From positions 3,100,001 through 3,164,000 of the forward strand of contig NZ_PPDK01000001.1 of NCBI RefSeq assembly GCF_003074135.1: 64,000 nt of DNA, written 5' to 3'. Below are positions 49,580-58,138 of this stretch, piece after piece (positions within the stretch are counted from its first letter, which is position 1; every line of letters starts with the position of its first letter). Position numbers and translations under genes: made by a program. Below the pieces are notes generated by a model that ran no database searches, was not told the DNA's origin, and saw only the letters and a program-made list of their open reading frames with translations. This DNA comes from Euzebya tangerina (lineage in GTDB: Bacteria > Actinomycetota > Nitriliruptoria > Euzebyales > Euzebyaceae).

Positions 49580-52397
49580 CGTCGAGTGCTGCCTGGATTG
49601 CGGCCTCGACCTCACTTGACACGGCCGCCGTCCCACCGAAGATGACAACCCGGTCGATGTCGTCGGCGTTATCCGTCAGCCAGTCCACGACCGGGGTGGG
49701 TAGGGTGCTCGTGTCGGTGAGCAGCATCGGGCCAGGACCCAGTTCGGGTCGGCCGACGACGGCTCCGCCGGTGAGGGCGTCGGCGAAGTCGTCAGCTCGG
49801 GCGATGCCGACGATGCTCGGATCGGTGAAGTAGCTCTCCGCGACGTCGACGGCCGTGTCGAACCGTGTCGGGCCGCTGATGGCCGGCGCGGCCGGGTAGG
49901 CCTGGCCTGCAGCGCCGCCGACGGTGGTCATCGCCGGGCTGTCGGTCCGCGCGGCCAGGTAGGCGGCGGTCTCGGGCGAGACGTCGGCCCCGGATGTCAG
50001 CACCACCGCCGCATCGACGTTGCCGAGCGGATCGCGGATGGTCGAAGCTGCTGCCCCGGCCACGACGCTGTCGGCGAAGTCACCGCCGTTGGTGGCCAGC
50101 AGCGTGCCGGGATCACCCAGCCCACGCGCAGCGATGATGGCCGCCGTCTCGAAGCGATTGATGCCGCCGTACCGGATCGTGGTGTAGCCGAGGTCCGCCA
50201 GGCGCTGCTGCACCTCGTCGGAGAGGGCCACGGTGCCACCCAGGAGGTAGACGGTGCCGCCGACCGGCAGGACGCGCTGGATCTCGACTTCGGTGTCGGG
50301 GTCCAGGCTGACCGGGCTGGACAGCAGCAGGGGCGCTCCGAGTTGTACGGCCAGCGGAGTGCCGGCCTGGGCATCCGGGAAGAGGTCGGACCTGGTCAAG
50401 ACCACCGCCGGTGCCTGGCCGTCACCACAGATGGCCTGGGAGGCGACGATGGCGGTCTGGATCCGGTTCAGTCCCTCGATGCGGGTGATGCCGTCACCGA
50501 TGACCGGACCAGCGGAGTCGGTCGGTGTGTCCGTTGCGTCGCAGCCGGGACCGCCTGGCGTCGGGGTCTGGTCGCCAAGGACGTCGTCGTTCGGGTCGTT
50601 CGGGTCGTCGGGGTTGTCGGGGTCGTCGGGGTTGCCCGGATCGTCGGGGTTGCCGGGGTCGTCGGGGTTGCCGGGGTCGTCGGGGTTGCCCGGATCATCC
50701 GGGTCGTCGTGATCTTCCGGCGTGGCCTCCACCGCCCCACGGTCACAGGCCGGACCCTGGGGCCGGGCGACCTGCCGCTGGTCGTCGATGATCGGCCCGC
50801 CGCAGATGTTGGGCCCTGAGGAGTCCAGGGCTGGACTGCCTGGCTGCGGGACCCGGCTGATGGTCTGCTGACCGGCAGTCGCTCCTTGCGCGGGGCCGCC
50901 GTTCGGGCCCGCCGGACCCAGCACGGGGTCGGTGTCGGACAGATCCGCGGTGTTCACGAAGTTGCAGTCAGACCGGGAGTCGATGTTGTAGTTGCCCGAG
51001 ATGTGCAGGCCCGGCCCACCACAGTTGCGGTCGTGCTCCGCGACGATCGAGCTGTTCCACACCGTGCCGCGCTCGGCCTCGGCCCACACGCCGGCGCCGG
51101 GTCCTGAGTTGCCCGTGACGGTGACGTGCTCCAGGCCCAGTGGCGGGAATGGACCCTCCTGGCCAGCAAATCCCGCTGTTGGTGTGGCCAGGAAGCCGCT
51201 CGCCGACGTGGGTGAAGGGAGATCCCGCGGGGGCTCAGGTACCCCGATCTGGATGCCCGACCCGCCCGACGGAGAGGTGTTGCCGTGCACGGTGGTGTTG
51301 TTCACCAGTGCGAAGCCGAGATCCACCAGCAGACCACCGCCCGTTCCCTGGATGGTGACGTCGCCGATCGGTGTCGTCGTGACGACGTTGTCGATGAGAG
51401 CGGATCGGTTGATTCCGACGTCACCCACGAAGCCCATGCCACCGCCGGCGTACGTCGCCGCGTTGCCGATGGCGGTCGAGTCGGTGACGACGACCGCCGA
51501 CTCGTAATTGCCCAGGATGGCACCTCCGGCCAGCGTGACGAGACGGCCGTCCCGGGCACCGTTGTCCTCGAACCAGCTGCCAACGACCAGGAGCGGCGTG
51601 GCATCGGTGAAGATCGCGCCGCCGAGGCCGCTCTCGTCCTCGCGCAACTCGAACTGCGCGGAGTTGCGTGTGAAGTCGCTGTCGTCGATGCGGGCCGTCC
51701 CCTCGGAGGACTGGACCAGCGCGATCGCACCACCGTTGCCGCCGCCGTCGTGCTCGCGGTCGGGCAGGCCGGCGTGGTTGTCGTCGAATCGCGAGTCGTC
51801 GACGATCAGCCGCTGGAAGCCCTCCGTGGCGATGGCGCCGCCGTTGAAGAGGACCCGGTTGTTGCTGAACGTGGTGTCCCGGAGGGTGAGGTCACCGCCG
51901 CCGGCGATGAAGATCGCACCACCGTTGCAGCGGCAGCGCCCGCCGGTGACGGCCAGGCCTTCGATGGTTGCGACGACACCCTGGACCTCGAAGGCACGAG
52001 TCGACGAGCCCGCGCTCGGGAAGCCCTGCAGCACGGTGACGCCCTGACCCTGGATGGTCAGATCGTTGGTGATGTCGAGATCATTGACGGTTGCGTCGTT
52101 CTGCTCCAGCCCTGATCGGACGAGTTGGACGGTGCCTGTGGTCTCGAACGTGATGGTGTTCGGTCCTGCGATGGCCGCGTTGGCGGCGATCACGGCTTCG
52201 CGGAGCGAGCAGTCATTGGCACCGCAGCCGTCAGGCTTCGGGTCGTCAGACGGGGCGTTGGTGATCCGGTTGGCCGTGACCGTGAAGGTGGCGGCGCTGG
52301 CCGGGGGAGCGGCAGCGACCATGAGTGCTGCCACCAGGATCAGGATGGCCGCCAGCGCAGCACCCCTGACCCCGGTTGGTCGGGTTGACGTGTTCAT
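49569..52397 (-). CDS. Secreted CSLREA-domain beta-helix protein with CWB2 repeats
   Basis: A 942-residue surface protein. Signal peptide residues 1-35 (ending ASAAT). GANDCSLREAVIAANAA is the CSLREA motif. Residues ~60-480 form a parallel beta-helix with many GGAI turns (NNRVLFNGGAIATEGFQ), ending in a choice-of-anchor Q-type segment (DDQRQVARPQGPACDRGAVE). A linker of DDPGNP repeats follows (about residues 563-605). The C-terminal ~300 residues hold three CWB2 repeats (YLLGGTVALS, GINRFETAAIIAARG, GGTAAVSSEVEAAI). ATG 52397 has GGGGAA upstream. It shares CWB2 anchoring with the protein at 26852-28615. Adhesion or polysaccharide binding is inferred. Confidence 0.85.
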   Translation of the reverse strand: MNTSTRPTGVRGAALAAILILVAALMVAAAPPASAATFTVTANRITNAPSDDPKPDGCGANDCSLREAVIAANAAIAGPNTITFETTGTVQLVRSGLEQNDATVNDLDITNDLTIQGQGVTVLQGFPSAGSSTRAFEVQGVVATIEGLAVTGGRCRCNGGAIFIAGGGDLTLRDTTFSNNRVLFNGGAIATEGFQRLIVDDSRFDDNHAGLPDREHDGGGNGGAIALVQSSEGTARIDDSDFTRNSAQFELREDESGLGGAIFTDATPLLVVGSWFEDNGARDGRLVTLAGGAILGNYESAVVVTDSTAIGNAATYAGGGMGFVGDVGINRSALIDNVVTTTPIGDVTIQGTGGGLLVDLGFALVNNTTVHGNTSPSGGSGIQIGVPEPPRDLPSPTSASGFLATPTAGFAGQEGPFPPLGLEHVTVTGNSGPGAGVWAEAERGTVWNSSIVAEHDRNCGGPGLHISGNYNIDSRSDCNFVNTADLSDTDPVLGPAGPNGGPAQGATAGQQTISRVPQPGSPALDSSGPNICGGPIIDDQRQVARPQGPACDRGAVEATPEDHDDPDDPGNPDDPGNPDDPGNPDDPGNPDDPDNPDDPNDPNDDVLGDQTPTPGGPGCDATDTPTDSAGPVIGDGITRIEGLNRIQTAIVASQAICGDGQAPAVVLTRSDLFPDAQAGTPLAVQLGAPLLLSSPVSLDPDTEVEIQRVLPVGGTVYLLGGTVALSDEVQQRLADLGYTTIRYGGINRFETAAIIAARGLGDPGTLLATNGGDFADSVVAGAAASTIRDPLGNVDAAVVLTSGADVSPETAAYLAARTDSPAMTTVGGAAGQAYPAAPAISGPTRFDTAVDVAESYFTDPSIVGIARADDFADALTGGAVVGRPELGPGPMLLTDTSTLPTPVVDWLTDNADDIDRVVIFGGTAAVSSEVEAAIQAALDGAP
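50587..50711. repeat. 18-bp tandem repeats encoding the DDPGNP linker
   Basis: Units of about 18 bp (GTCGTCGGGGTTGCCGGG on the plus strand) repeat in tandem, several copies almost identical. They encode an acidic Asp/Pro/Gly/Asn spacer between the beta-helix and CWB2 regions and are prone to copy-number change in frame. Confidence 0.9.
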
Positions 52398-52507
52398 CGG
52401 GATTCCCCTCAGATAGACATGTGTGAACACGTCCACCGTCAGCCCTAAGGCACCCCGGCCACATCGGGTCCACCCCCTCAGATGTGCGGCCGGTTGGCCG
52501 TCGTCCC

Positions 52508-53068
52508 TTAGCTCGAGACCTCGAAGAAGCGATCAGTTGTACGGACCGGGAGACCGTCGATGCTCTCCGTGGTCGCGTTCACCTTGGCGAACCACTCGTC
52601 TTCGGTCGTCTTCCCGTGGTACTTCACGAGGGTCTGCCGCTCCTCGGCCAGCTCCATGACGGGGACGCCGTACCCGCAGCTGGTCTGGACGCTGTCGACC
52701 CTGATGTCGAAGATCTGGCGCGTCCCCGGCAGGATGTCGAAGTGATTGGCCAGGTCGTCCCACTCCTCGTCCTGTGGCAGGACCGGTGTGCCGGAGCCGT
52801 AGAGCCGCATGATCCGGGCCGTCCTGCCGAAGTTGTTGAACATGATCGTGATCCGCCCGTCGGCGACGAGGTGGGCGTGGGTCTCGTTGCCGGAGCCGCG
52901 GAGGTCCAGGTAGGCCACCCGCGTGGGGCTGATCACCCGGAACGCGTCGTACCCCTTGGGGGAGAGATTGATCCGGCTGTCGGGTGCGGCCGTGGCCACG
53001 AAGAACATCGGCTGGGCGGCGATGAATGCGATGTGGTCATCGGTGAGGGCGTCGTAGAAGTCGGCCAT
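52508..53068 (-). CDS. Pyridoxamine 5'-phosphate oxidase (PPOX) family protein
   Basis: A 186-residue flavin-type split-barrel protein. FFVATAAPDSRINLSPKGYD and GRITIMFNNFGRTARIMRLY match the PPOX family and would bind FMN or F420. C-terminal part with SCGYGVPVMEL. It need not be a pyridoxine enzyme; most such actinobacterial proteins are uncharacterised. ATG 53068 lies 7 bases after a TACCCT box. Confidence 0.8.
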   Translation of the reverse strand: MADFYDALTDDHIAFIAAQPMFFVATAAPDSRINLSPKGYDAFRVISPTRVAYLDLRGSGNETHAHLVADGRITIMFNNFGRTARIMRLYGSGTPVLPQDEEWDDLANHFDILPGTRQIFDIRVDSVQTSCGYGVPVMELAEERQTLVKYHGKTTEDEWFAKVNATTESIDGLPVRTTDRFFEVSS

Positions 53069-53075
53069 GGCCCTC

Positions 53076-53081
53076 AGGGTA
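53076..53081 (-). promoter_or_regulatory. -10 box of a leaderless promoter for the PPOX gene
   Basis: TACCCT with 7 bases to ATG 53068. Confidence 0.6.
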
Positions 53082-53112
53082 GGGAGTGGCCGGTGTCCAA
53101 TTCGGGCGCCGA

Positions 53113-53619
53113 TCAGGGCTTCCGGTCCCCTGCGGCCCGCTCCATCACCTCGTCGATGGTCTCCCCGGTGTGCTCCGACTGGGCCTGGGTCAGGACCAAC
53201 GTGTTGCCGTCGGGGTCGGTCACCGTCAGGTCACGGGCTCCCCAGGGCTGGTCGATCGGTCGCGGAGAGCCGTCTGGACCGGGGTTGCCGGTGGCGAGCC
53301 GGTCTGCGATGTCGTCGACGTCGGCCACCGTGAAGGTGGGTATGGCGGGCCGGTGTTGGTGTGGCGCGGACGGGCTGAGAAGGACGTCCTGGTACTTCTG
53401 CCTGCGCAGGTGCGTCACCATGGGAACGCCGCCGACGTCCGGGCCGGTGAACATGACGGCGAAGCCCAGCATGTCGACGTAGAAGCGGGTTGCCGCTGCC
53501 ACGTCCGCACAGGTCACGGAGAGGAAGCTCGGCATCGGGTAGACGTCGAACCCGTCGTGGTTGCCGAGGAGTGGCGGTTCGAGGTTCGGGTCGATCTGCG
53601 GTGGTGGTGTGGTGCTCAT
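53113..53619 (-). CDS. VOC family (glyoxalase/dioxygenase-fold) protein
   Basis: A 168-residue protein with the VOC pattern: SFLSVTCADVAAATRFYVDM at the start of the first beta-alpha-beta unit and PWGARDLTVTDPDGNTLVLT in the second. Metal-dependent lyase, dioxygenase or antibiotic-binding roles occur in the family; none can be chosen. It starts at ATG 53619 and ends 45 bases before the PPOX start on the same strand, though PPOX has its own -10-like box. Confidence 0.8.
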   Translation of the reverse strand: MSTTPPPQIDPNLEPPLLGNHDGFDVYPMPSFLSVTCADVAAATRFYVDMLGFAVMFTGPDVGGVPMVTHLRRQKYQDVLLSPSAPHQHRPAIPTFTVADVDDIADRLATGNPGPDGSPRPIDQPWGARDLTVTDPDGNTLVLTQAQSEHTGETIDEVMERAAGDRKP

Positions 53620-53721
53620 GGGATCACTGTGACGCCTGACGTCGCGTGAGGGTCAAGGGAGTTCGTCCTCGTCTTCCGCAGATGGCCTGATGGCGTGGTG
53701 CTGGTGTGCCTGTCGGCCACG

Positions 53722-53727
53722 TACAGT
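53722..53727 (+). promoter_or_regulatory. -10 box of a leaderless promoter for the pentapeptide-like gene
   Basis: TACAGT with 7 bases to GTG 53735. Confidence 0.55.
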
Positions 53728-53734
53728 CGGGCCG

Positions 53735-54421
53735 GTGAGGACGCGCGACGGGCATGACGGCGAGGGGCCCACGGCACCCGCGCCCGTCGAACCGGATGTG
53801 CCGGTCGAGCTGAGGGTGGCGACGTCGCTCCGAGCCGGAGATGACCTGGACGGCGTGCGGCTTCCCCAGCCCGACCTCGCGGGCGCGGGCCTGGGAGACG
53901 TCCGCCTCACCCGGTTCGAACTGGACACCCCGACGCTTGACGGTGCGACTGTCACCGACGCCCTGCTGGCGGATGGCCGAGTCATCGAGATGTCCGGGAC
54001 CAGCCTTGCCCTGGTCGGCACACGGGTCCGCGACGTTGTCCTCGACGGCGGTCGCGTCGGGGCCCTGGATGCTCACGATGCCCATCTGCTCCGTGTCCAT
54101 CTCCGGGGGCTCCGGCTCGGCTTCGTCAACCTCCGTGGTTCGCGCGTCGAGGACGTCGTGGCGGAGGACTGCATCATCGACGAGCTCGACCTGGGCTTGG
54201 CCGAGGTGGCCCGCATGGCATTCCGGTCATGCCGGATCGACCGCTTCGTCGCCGTGGACGCGAGCCTGGCGGATGTGGATCTGCGGGGCACCGAGCTCGG
54301 GGAGGTGGGTTCACCGACCGATCTGCGGGGCTGCACGATCTCGCCAGCTCAGCTCACGCGACTGGCCCCGGCGCTTGCTGCCCATGTCGGCGTGGATGTT
54401 CGGGACGGCGGGACCGGCTAG
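53735..54421 (+). CDS. Pentapeptide-repeat-like protein
   Basis: A 228-residue soluble protein. From about residue 35 to 205 it shows the five-residue A(D/N)LXX rhythm in degenerate form (DLDGVRLPQPDLAGAGLGDV, then VNLRGSRVEDVVAED and ADVDLRGTELGEV), suggesting a quadrilateral beta-helix. Such folds occur in DNA-mimicking gyrase protectors and in many unassigned proteins. The GTG at 53735 follows a TACAGT box by 7 bases; an earlier ATG at 53690 is less likely. No partner genes. Confidence 0.65.
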   Translation: MRTRDGHDGEGPTAPAPVEPDVPVELRVATSLRAGDDLDGVRLPQPDLAGAGLGDVRLTRFELDTPTLDGATVTDALLADGRVIEMSGTSLALVGTRVRDVVLDGGRVGALDAHDAHLLRVHLRGLRLGFVNLRGSRVEDVVAEDCIIDELDLGLAEVARMAFRSCRIDRFVAVDASLADVDLRGTELGEVGSPTDLRGCTISPAQLTRLAPALAAHVGVDVRDGGTG

Positions 54422-54580
54422 CTCCCCGTTTGCATCGCGGTCAGATTCTCGGCCTGCTGGATGGACGGGAGCTTGGGATCAGGCCTTTGCAGGCGGTACA
54501 GGTCGATCTTCGCGTTGGCCAGGCCAGACGGCATGACCCTTCTGGCGTCCCGCGCACCTCAACCCGCCTGACGGGTGGGG

Positions 54581-56185
54581 TCAGGCGGGGAGGCTGGTGT
54601 AGGTGCGGCCGTCGGGGGTGGTGAGGGTGACGGCCCTGGTATGTCGATCCAGGTCGAGCTCGAGCCCGCGGGTGTGGACCCGGCTGTGGCAGTCGCGACA
54701 GAGGAGGGTGAGGTTGTCGACGCTGGTGGGTCCGCCCCGGGAGCGGGGGATGATGTGGTGGGCGTCGCAGTGCTGCGGCGGTGCGGTACAGCCGGGCAGG
54801 CGGCAGCCACGATCAACGGCGTGCAGGGTGCGGTAGTGCGCCCTGGTGATCGGCGAGGTGGCATCGCCCACGGCGATGGGCCGGCCGGCATCGGTGACCA
54901 CGATGGTCAGCTGCGGGTCACAGAGGAGCCGATCGACCGTCAGTTGGGTCAGCGGGATCGGGCCGCCATGCCAGCGGGTCAGCGCCCGTCCGGTCGCGGA
55001 GGGCAGGTCGCGGTGGTCGATCACGACCGAGATCGAGGGTCGAGGCGGGCGTGTTGCCCGAGAGGGTGCGGTGGGTCTGGGAGTCGGATCAGCGACGAGA
55101 TCGGCCTGACCGGAGGTGCGTTGAGACCCGCCTGCCGGGTTGGTGTGCGTCGCAGTGCCGTGGGCGTCGGGCTCGCTGGGTGTGGCGGCTGCACCGTCGG
55201 TTGGGGCCCTGGTCTGGTCGGCGATGGTCTGGGGCACGACGGTCTGGGCGTGGTCGAGTGCCGGACCACTGGGCATGCCCTCGGGCGGGTCCGGGGGTTC
55301 GTGTCTGTCCGATGTCGGGAGTGCACCAGCCAGGTAGATGGCAGCGACCCGACGCAGTCCTTCCGCCAGCTGCGCAGACCGGGCGGTCGATGGGAGCAGC
55401 TCAGCCGGCACCGGACTGCCGTCAGCGTCAACCCGAACCGCGTCGGGCTTGGCTGGTGGGTCGGCGGCCGCCTCCGCAGCTTCGGCGATCGCCGTCACCG
55501 CATCGAGGCGGTCATAGCCGTGATAGGCCGCGCCACCAAACAGATCAGGCTGGATCCGGAAGCACCGCCGCTCACCCGGATCCTGCTGCTCGACGGTGGT
55601 GTCTCCGGCGGTGATGACATCGGCCCACCCAAAGGCTCGTTGGACGACGCGGTCCGGCTCCCCCTGCCCGATCTCGGCTGCCAGTTCGGCATCGAGTTCG
55701 GCCATCTGCGCGACCCGCAACCCCTTGACCGCGGTGACGATGCCGCGGACCTGCGACCACGACAGGCGACCCGCAGCGAACGCCTGATCGACCGCGGGCA
55801 AGTGGCACAGCACCCGCTCAGCCCGACAGAGGAACCGGACCTCGGTGCCGGTCCGCCCGGTCGCCAGCGAGACGAGCCGCTCCAACGGCAGACCCGACCG
55901 GCGCTCGGCCTCACCCGACTGGCGGGCCTGCCGGACCAGCCCGACCGCCTCCGCCATGCCGGCATCCAACGATCCGAGCAGCCCGATCAACCGATCCGCG
56001 GCCAACGACCGCGGAATGGCCCCGGTGGAGTCCGCCCCGGCCGGGTGCGGCGCGCCAGGCCAGACCACATCATCAGCCCACACCACATCATCGACCGGCG
56101 GAACCCAGCCTGATGGCTGCTCCAACGGCGGGTCGATGACGGTTGCGGACATGACTGTATTGAACCAGGAGGGTGTGACAGTCAT
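54581..56185 (-). CDS. DUF222 and HNH endonuclease domain protein (13E12-like)
   Basis: A 534-residue protein. The N-terminal two-thirds is DUF222-like (AERVLCHLPAVDQAFAAGRL, then WSQVRGIVTAVKGL), followed by a ~100-residue Pro/Thr-rich linker, and a C-terminal HNH domain: CRLPGCTAPPQHCDAHHIIP and NLTLLCRDCHSRVH, with four zinc cysteines and the HH pair. This architecture is common and multi-copy in actinobacteria (13E12 repeat family), often linked to mobile DNA; function unproven. ATG 56185 has AAGGGA about 8 bases upstream. Confidence 0.85.
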   Translation of the reverse strand: MTVTPSWFNTVMSATVIDPPLEQPSGWVPPVDDVVWADDVVWPGAPHPAGADSTGAIPRSLAADRLIGLLGSLDAGMAEAVGLVRQARQSGEAERRSGLPLERLVSLATGRTGTEVRFLCRAERVLCHLPAVDQAFAAGRLSWSQVRGIVTAVKGLRVAQMAELDAELAAEIGQGEPDRVVQRAFGWADVITAGDTTVEQQDPGERRCFRIQPDLFGGAAYHGYDRLDAVTAIAEAAEAAADPPAKPDAVRVDADGSPVPAELLPSTARSAQLAEGLRRVAAIYLAGALPTSDRHEPPDPPEGMPSGPALDHAQTVVPQTIADQTRAPTDGAAATPSEPDAHGTATHTNPAGGSQRTSGQADLVADPTPRPTAPSRATRPPRPSISVVIDHRDLPSATGRALTRWHGGPIPLTQLTVDRLLCDPQLTIVVTDAGRPIAVGDATSPITRAHYRTLHAVDRGCRLPGCTAPPQHCDAHHIIPRSRGGPTSVDNLTLLCRDCHSRVHTRGLELDLDRHTRAVTLTTPDGRTYTSLPA

Positions 56186-56322
56186 CCCTCGATCCCTTCC
56201 TGCCTACGAGAGGCGAGACAGGTGCCGAGAGACCGCCGGCTCAGGTCAGTCGTCTTCGAGTCACCGGCAGATCCCGTCGGGCGGTTGTCCGCGCGGTCTT
56301 CTCCAGCGAACATCGAGCGGAC

Positions 56323-58086
56323 GTGGCGACGAACCAGGAGAGCGAGACGGCTGACGACCCGCGCATTCTGGTCGGTCCGCTCCTGCGGTACGTCGACGCG
56401 ACCCGCGCCACCATCTGGCTCGAGACCAGCCGGTCCTGTCGAGTCACCCTCACCACAACTGAACGCCGGCCAGCAACCGCTGGTGCACCGACCAGTCACA
56501 CGGCGACCACGTGGTCGGTCCACGGGCACCACTACTGCCTCATCGTCGTCGACGGGCTGACACCGGCCTCGGTCAACGGGTACACCGTGGCGCTCGACCA
56601 GGCGCAGGTGTGGCCCCTCGCCGGGGACGACTTCCCCGAACCGGTCATCAGGACGGTGCACCCCGATCGACCACACACCCTGGCCTTCGGCAGCTGTCGC
56701 AAGACCGGTCCCTTCGATGAGGAGCACCTCGCCAGCCTGGGCCCGGACGCACTCGTGGCCATGGCCCGACGCATGGCAGCCTCCGACCTCGACGAGTGGC
56801 CGGACACCCTCCTGATGCTCGGGGACCAGATCTACGCCGACGATCCTCCTTCCGGCCTGGCCAGGCGGGTGGCCGCAGCCAACGACGACATCGGCCTGTT
56901 GGCACGGGACGAGGTCCAGGACTTCGAGCAGTACACCCTGCTGTACCAGCAGTCGTGGATGGTGCCGGAGGTCCGGTGGCTCCTGTCGACGGTGCCCAGC
57001 TGCATGCTGCTGGATGACCACGATCTACGCGATGACTGGAACACCTCCCACGACTGGCGGGAGCGCGTGACGTCGCAGGACTGGTGGCGCGACCGGGTTG
57101 TCGGCGCCTACGGCTCGTACTGGGTCTACCAGCACCTCGGCAACCTCAACCCGGATGAGATCGCCACTGACGAGGTGATGGCCGCAATGCGGTCCCTGGA
57201 GAGGGAGGAGGAGCGCAGCGCCGCCCTGGACGACTTCGCCTGGCGCACCGACACGGATCCGTCGACCAGCCGCTTCAGCTTCGTCCGCGATCTCGGTGGT
57301 GGTGAGCGTGGGACACGCCTGGTCGCCGTCGACTCCCGAGGGGCGCGGGTCCTCGACCCCGACAACCGTCGGATGGTCGACGAGCCCGAGTGGGACTGGA
57401 TCCGTTCCAAGGTGCTCGAGCCTGAGCGGCCCGTGGAGCACCTGTTGGTGGCCTCGACGCTCCCGGTGCTGATGCTTCCCGGCGTCCATCACCTGGAGGG
57501 CTGGAACGAGTCGGTTTGCCAGAACGGGACGACCGGGGTGGGCCGGCGTCTCGCCGAGGTGGTGCGTCAGGCGGTCGACCTCGAGCACTGGGCGGCCTTC
57601 CGGAACTCCATGCACGAGGTGGTCCGCCTGCTCGAGGAGGTGGTCGCCGCCGATGCCCCGCCCTCGTCGGTGCTGCTGCTTGCCGGGGACGTCCACTGCA
57701 GCTACACCGCGCCGGCTGAGCTGGTCCAGGCCGACCATCCGAACACCGCCATCCACCAGCTGGTCATGTCCCCGTTCCGCCACGGGATGCCCGGCGCCGT
57801 GAAGGCGGTCAACGGTCTGCTGGACCGGCCCCGTTGGTCGTCACTCGTGCACCGCATGGCCCGCCGTGCTGGCGTGGCCGACGTCGCCATCACGTGGCAG
57901 ATCGAGCATGGGCCGTGGTACGACAACGGCGTGATGACCATCCGGCTGGACGGTGCAGCGGCATCGGTCGAGGTGGCACACGCCGCGATGGAGGAGGAGC
58001 GGCAGGTGCTGGTCCCGACGGTGGAGTTGCCGTTGGGTCACGCGGCACCGGCTGAAGACGCGGAGCGGGCCGTCTCGACCGAGTAA
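56323..58086 (+). CDS. PhoD-like alkaline phosphatase D family protein
   Basis: A 587-residue metallophosphatase. Metal-binding segments: LAFGSCRKTGPFDEEH, LLMLGDQIYADDP, SCMLLDDHDLRDDW and LLLAGDVHCSYTAPA. An N-terminal Fn3-like region precedes (about residues 15-105). No signal or Tat peptide is seen, so unlike classic PhoD it is probably cytosolic. GTG 56323 begins the family-like sequence; the frame opens only shortly before. Divergent from the HNH gene by 137 bases and convergent with glgB. Confidence 0.82.
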   Translation: MATNQESETADDPRILVGPLLRYVDATRATIWLETSRSCRVTLTTTERRPATAGAPTSHTATTWSVHGHHYCLIVVDGLTPASVNGYTVALDQAQVWPLAGDDFPEPVIRTVHPDRPHTLAFGSCRKTGPFDEEHLASLGPDALVAMARRMAASDLDEWPDTLLMLGDQIYADDPPSGLARRVAAANDDIGLLARDEVQDFEQYTLLYQQSWMVPEVRWLLSTVPSCMLLDDHDLRDDWNTSHDWRERVTSQDWWRDRVVGAYGSYWVYQHLGNLNPDEIATDEVMAAMRSLEREEERSAALDDFAWRTDTDPSTSRFSFVRDLGGGERGTRLVAVDSRGARVLDPDNRRMVDEPEWDWIRSKVLEPERPVEHLLVASTLPVLMLPGVHHLEGWNESVCQNGTTGVGRRLAEVVRQAVDLEHWAAFRNSMHEVVRLLEEVVAADAPPSSVLLLAGDVHCSYTAPAELVQADHPNTAIHQLVMSPFRHGMPGAVKAVNGLLDRPRWSSLVHRMARRAGVADVAITWQIEHGPWYDNGVMTIRLDGAAASVEVAHAAMEEERQVLVPTVELPLGHAAPAEDAERAVSTE

Positions 58087-58138
58087 CGGCCGCGCCGCCG
58101 TCCCCGATGGCAGATCCCCGGTCGACAGAGCTCTCAGC

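Noticed and set aside
50587-50711. Regular repeats resembling a CRISPR array
   Set aside because: There are no unique spacers; the units are contiguous 18-bp in-frame repeats encoding a protein linker.
53624-54100. 158-codon open frame on the minus strand
   Set aside because: Antisense to the pentapeptide-like gene, which has a promoter box and family-like pattern; the frame has none.
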